Part shown: positions 5,246-5,329 of the stretch, piece by piece
How positions within the stretch are numbered: position 1 is the stretch's first letter
Layout: each line of letters starts with the position of its first letter
Source: Chlamydia trachomatis
Lineage (GTDB): Bacteria; Chlamydiota; Chlamydiia; Chlamydiales; 2-12-FULL-49-11
Assembly (NCBI GenBank): GCA_945877885.1
Contig: CAMCSI010000098.1
Coordinates: 1-5,329 of the forward strand
DNA length: 5,329 bases
Direction: 5' to 3'
The notes under the pieces: generated by a model
Database searches by the model: none
What the model was told of the DNA's origin: nothing
What the model saw: the letters and a program-made list of their open reading frames with translations, nothing else
Position numbers and translations under genes: made by a program

Positions 5246-5329
5246 CCGGCGCGAACGCAATTGAAGCGGCGCATATTGCCAACTGTGCCGCGGGGATAGT
5301 CGTCGGTAAGTTGGGAGTGGCCGTTACTA
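5239..5329 (+). CDS. Fragment of HldE/RfaE-type ADP-heptose synthase kinase domain, probably foreign sequence
   Basis: In the same frame as rplV, the last 30 codons read AAGANAIEAAHIANCAAG followed by IVVGKLGVAVT. This matches the end of the PfkB-type kinase domain of HldE/RfaE (D-glycero-beta-D-manno-heptose-7-phosphate kinase), where E. coli has ANAAAGVVVGKLGTSTVS. GC is about 62% over 5241-5329, against about 41% in the 90 bases before, and codons switch to GCG, GCC, GGC and GTC. The enzyme makes ADP-heptose for lipopolysaccharide and has no link with L22. The fragment most likely comes from another, GC-richer bacterium joined here artificially. Confidence 0.75.

Noticed and set aside
4951..5329. 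A genuine L22-HldE fusion protein
   Set aside because: L22 would lose part of its essential hairpin, the two functions are unrelated, and GC content and codon use change exactly at the join at a window end.

Overview
The window reads as a piece of a Chlamydiae (Chlamydia-like, obligate intracellular) chromosome, probably a whole short contig. Three things point there. First, the ribosomal cluster starts at rplC with no rpsJ in front, which is the chlamydial arrangement. Second, the L4, L23 and L2 proteins carry chlamydial-looking stretches, such as KPKFDQHVRINKKERR in L4 and the IVKDRRK end of L2. Third, the genes upstream of rplC encode proteins with paired hydrophobic segments, the hallmark of chlamydial inclusion membrane (Inc) proteins. 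The species cannot be named; the divergence suggests an environmental family rather than Chlamydiaceae. Base composition is AT-rich with many A-tracts until the last ~90 bases.

Layout, all on the + strand. 1-1161: the 3' part of a large Ala/Pro-rich protein with a C-terminal hydrophobic hairpin; its start lies beyond the left edge. 1191-1226: a strong intrinsic terminator, overlapped by a candidate promoter for the next gene. 1273-1866: a second Inc-like membrane protein. 1829-2026: a small one-TM ORF overlapping its end. 2027-2161: a leader region that can fold into a two-stage stem-loop plus a small hairpin. 2162-4936: rplC, rplD, rplW, rplB and rpsS, tightly packed and each with a Shine-Dalgarno sequence. 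4951-about 5238: rplV, broken near the right edge.

The ribosomal genes form one co-transcribed unit for large-subunit proteins L3, L4, L23, L2 and L22 and small-subunit protein S19. The genes upstream look like a separate module of host-interaction candidates. In Chlamydia trachomatis the gene directly before rplC (CT528) is the Inc protein Cap1 (CT529), so this locus may be a positional counterpart.

The most important anomaly is at the right edge. After L22 residue Pro96 the sequence switches to about 62% GC and encodes part of the ADP-heptose synthase kinase domain (HldE/RfaE). This is most simply an assembly or library chimera, and the last ~90 bases should not be attributed to this organism. 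No clear new biological system is visible; the best biology leads are the tandem Inc-like genes, the possible rplC leader structure and a His-to-Met change in L2.
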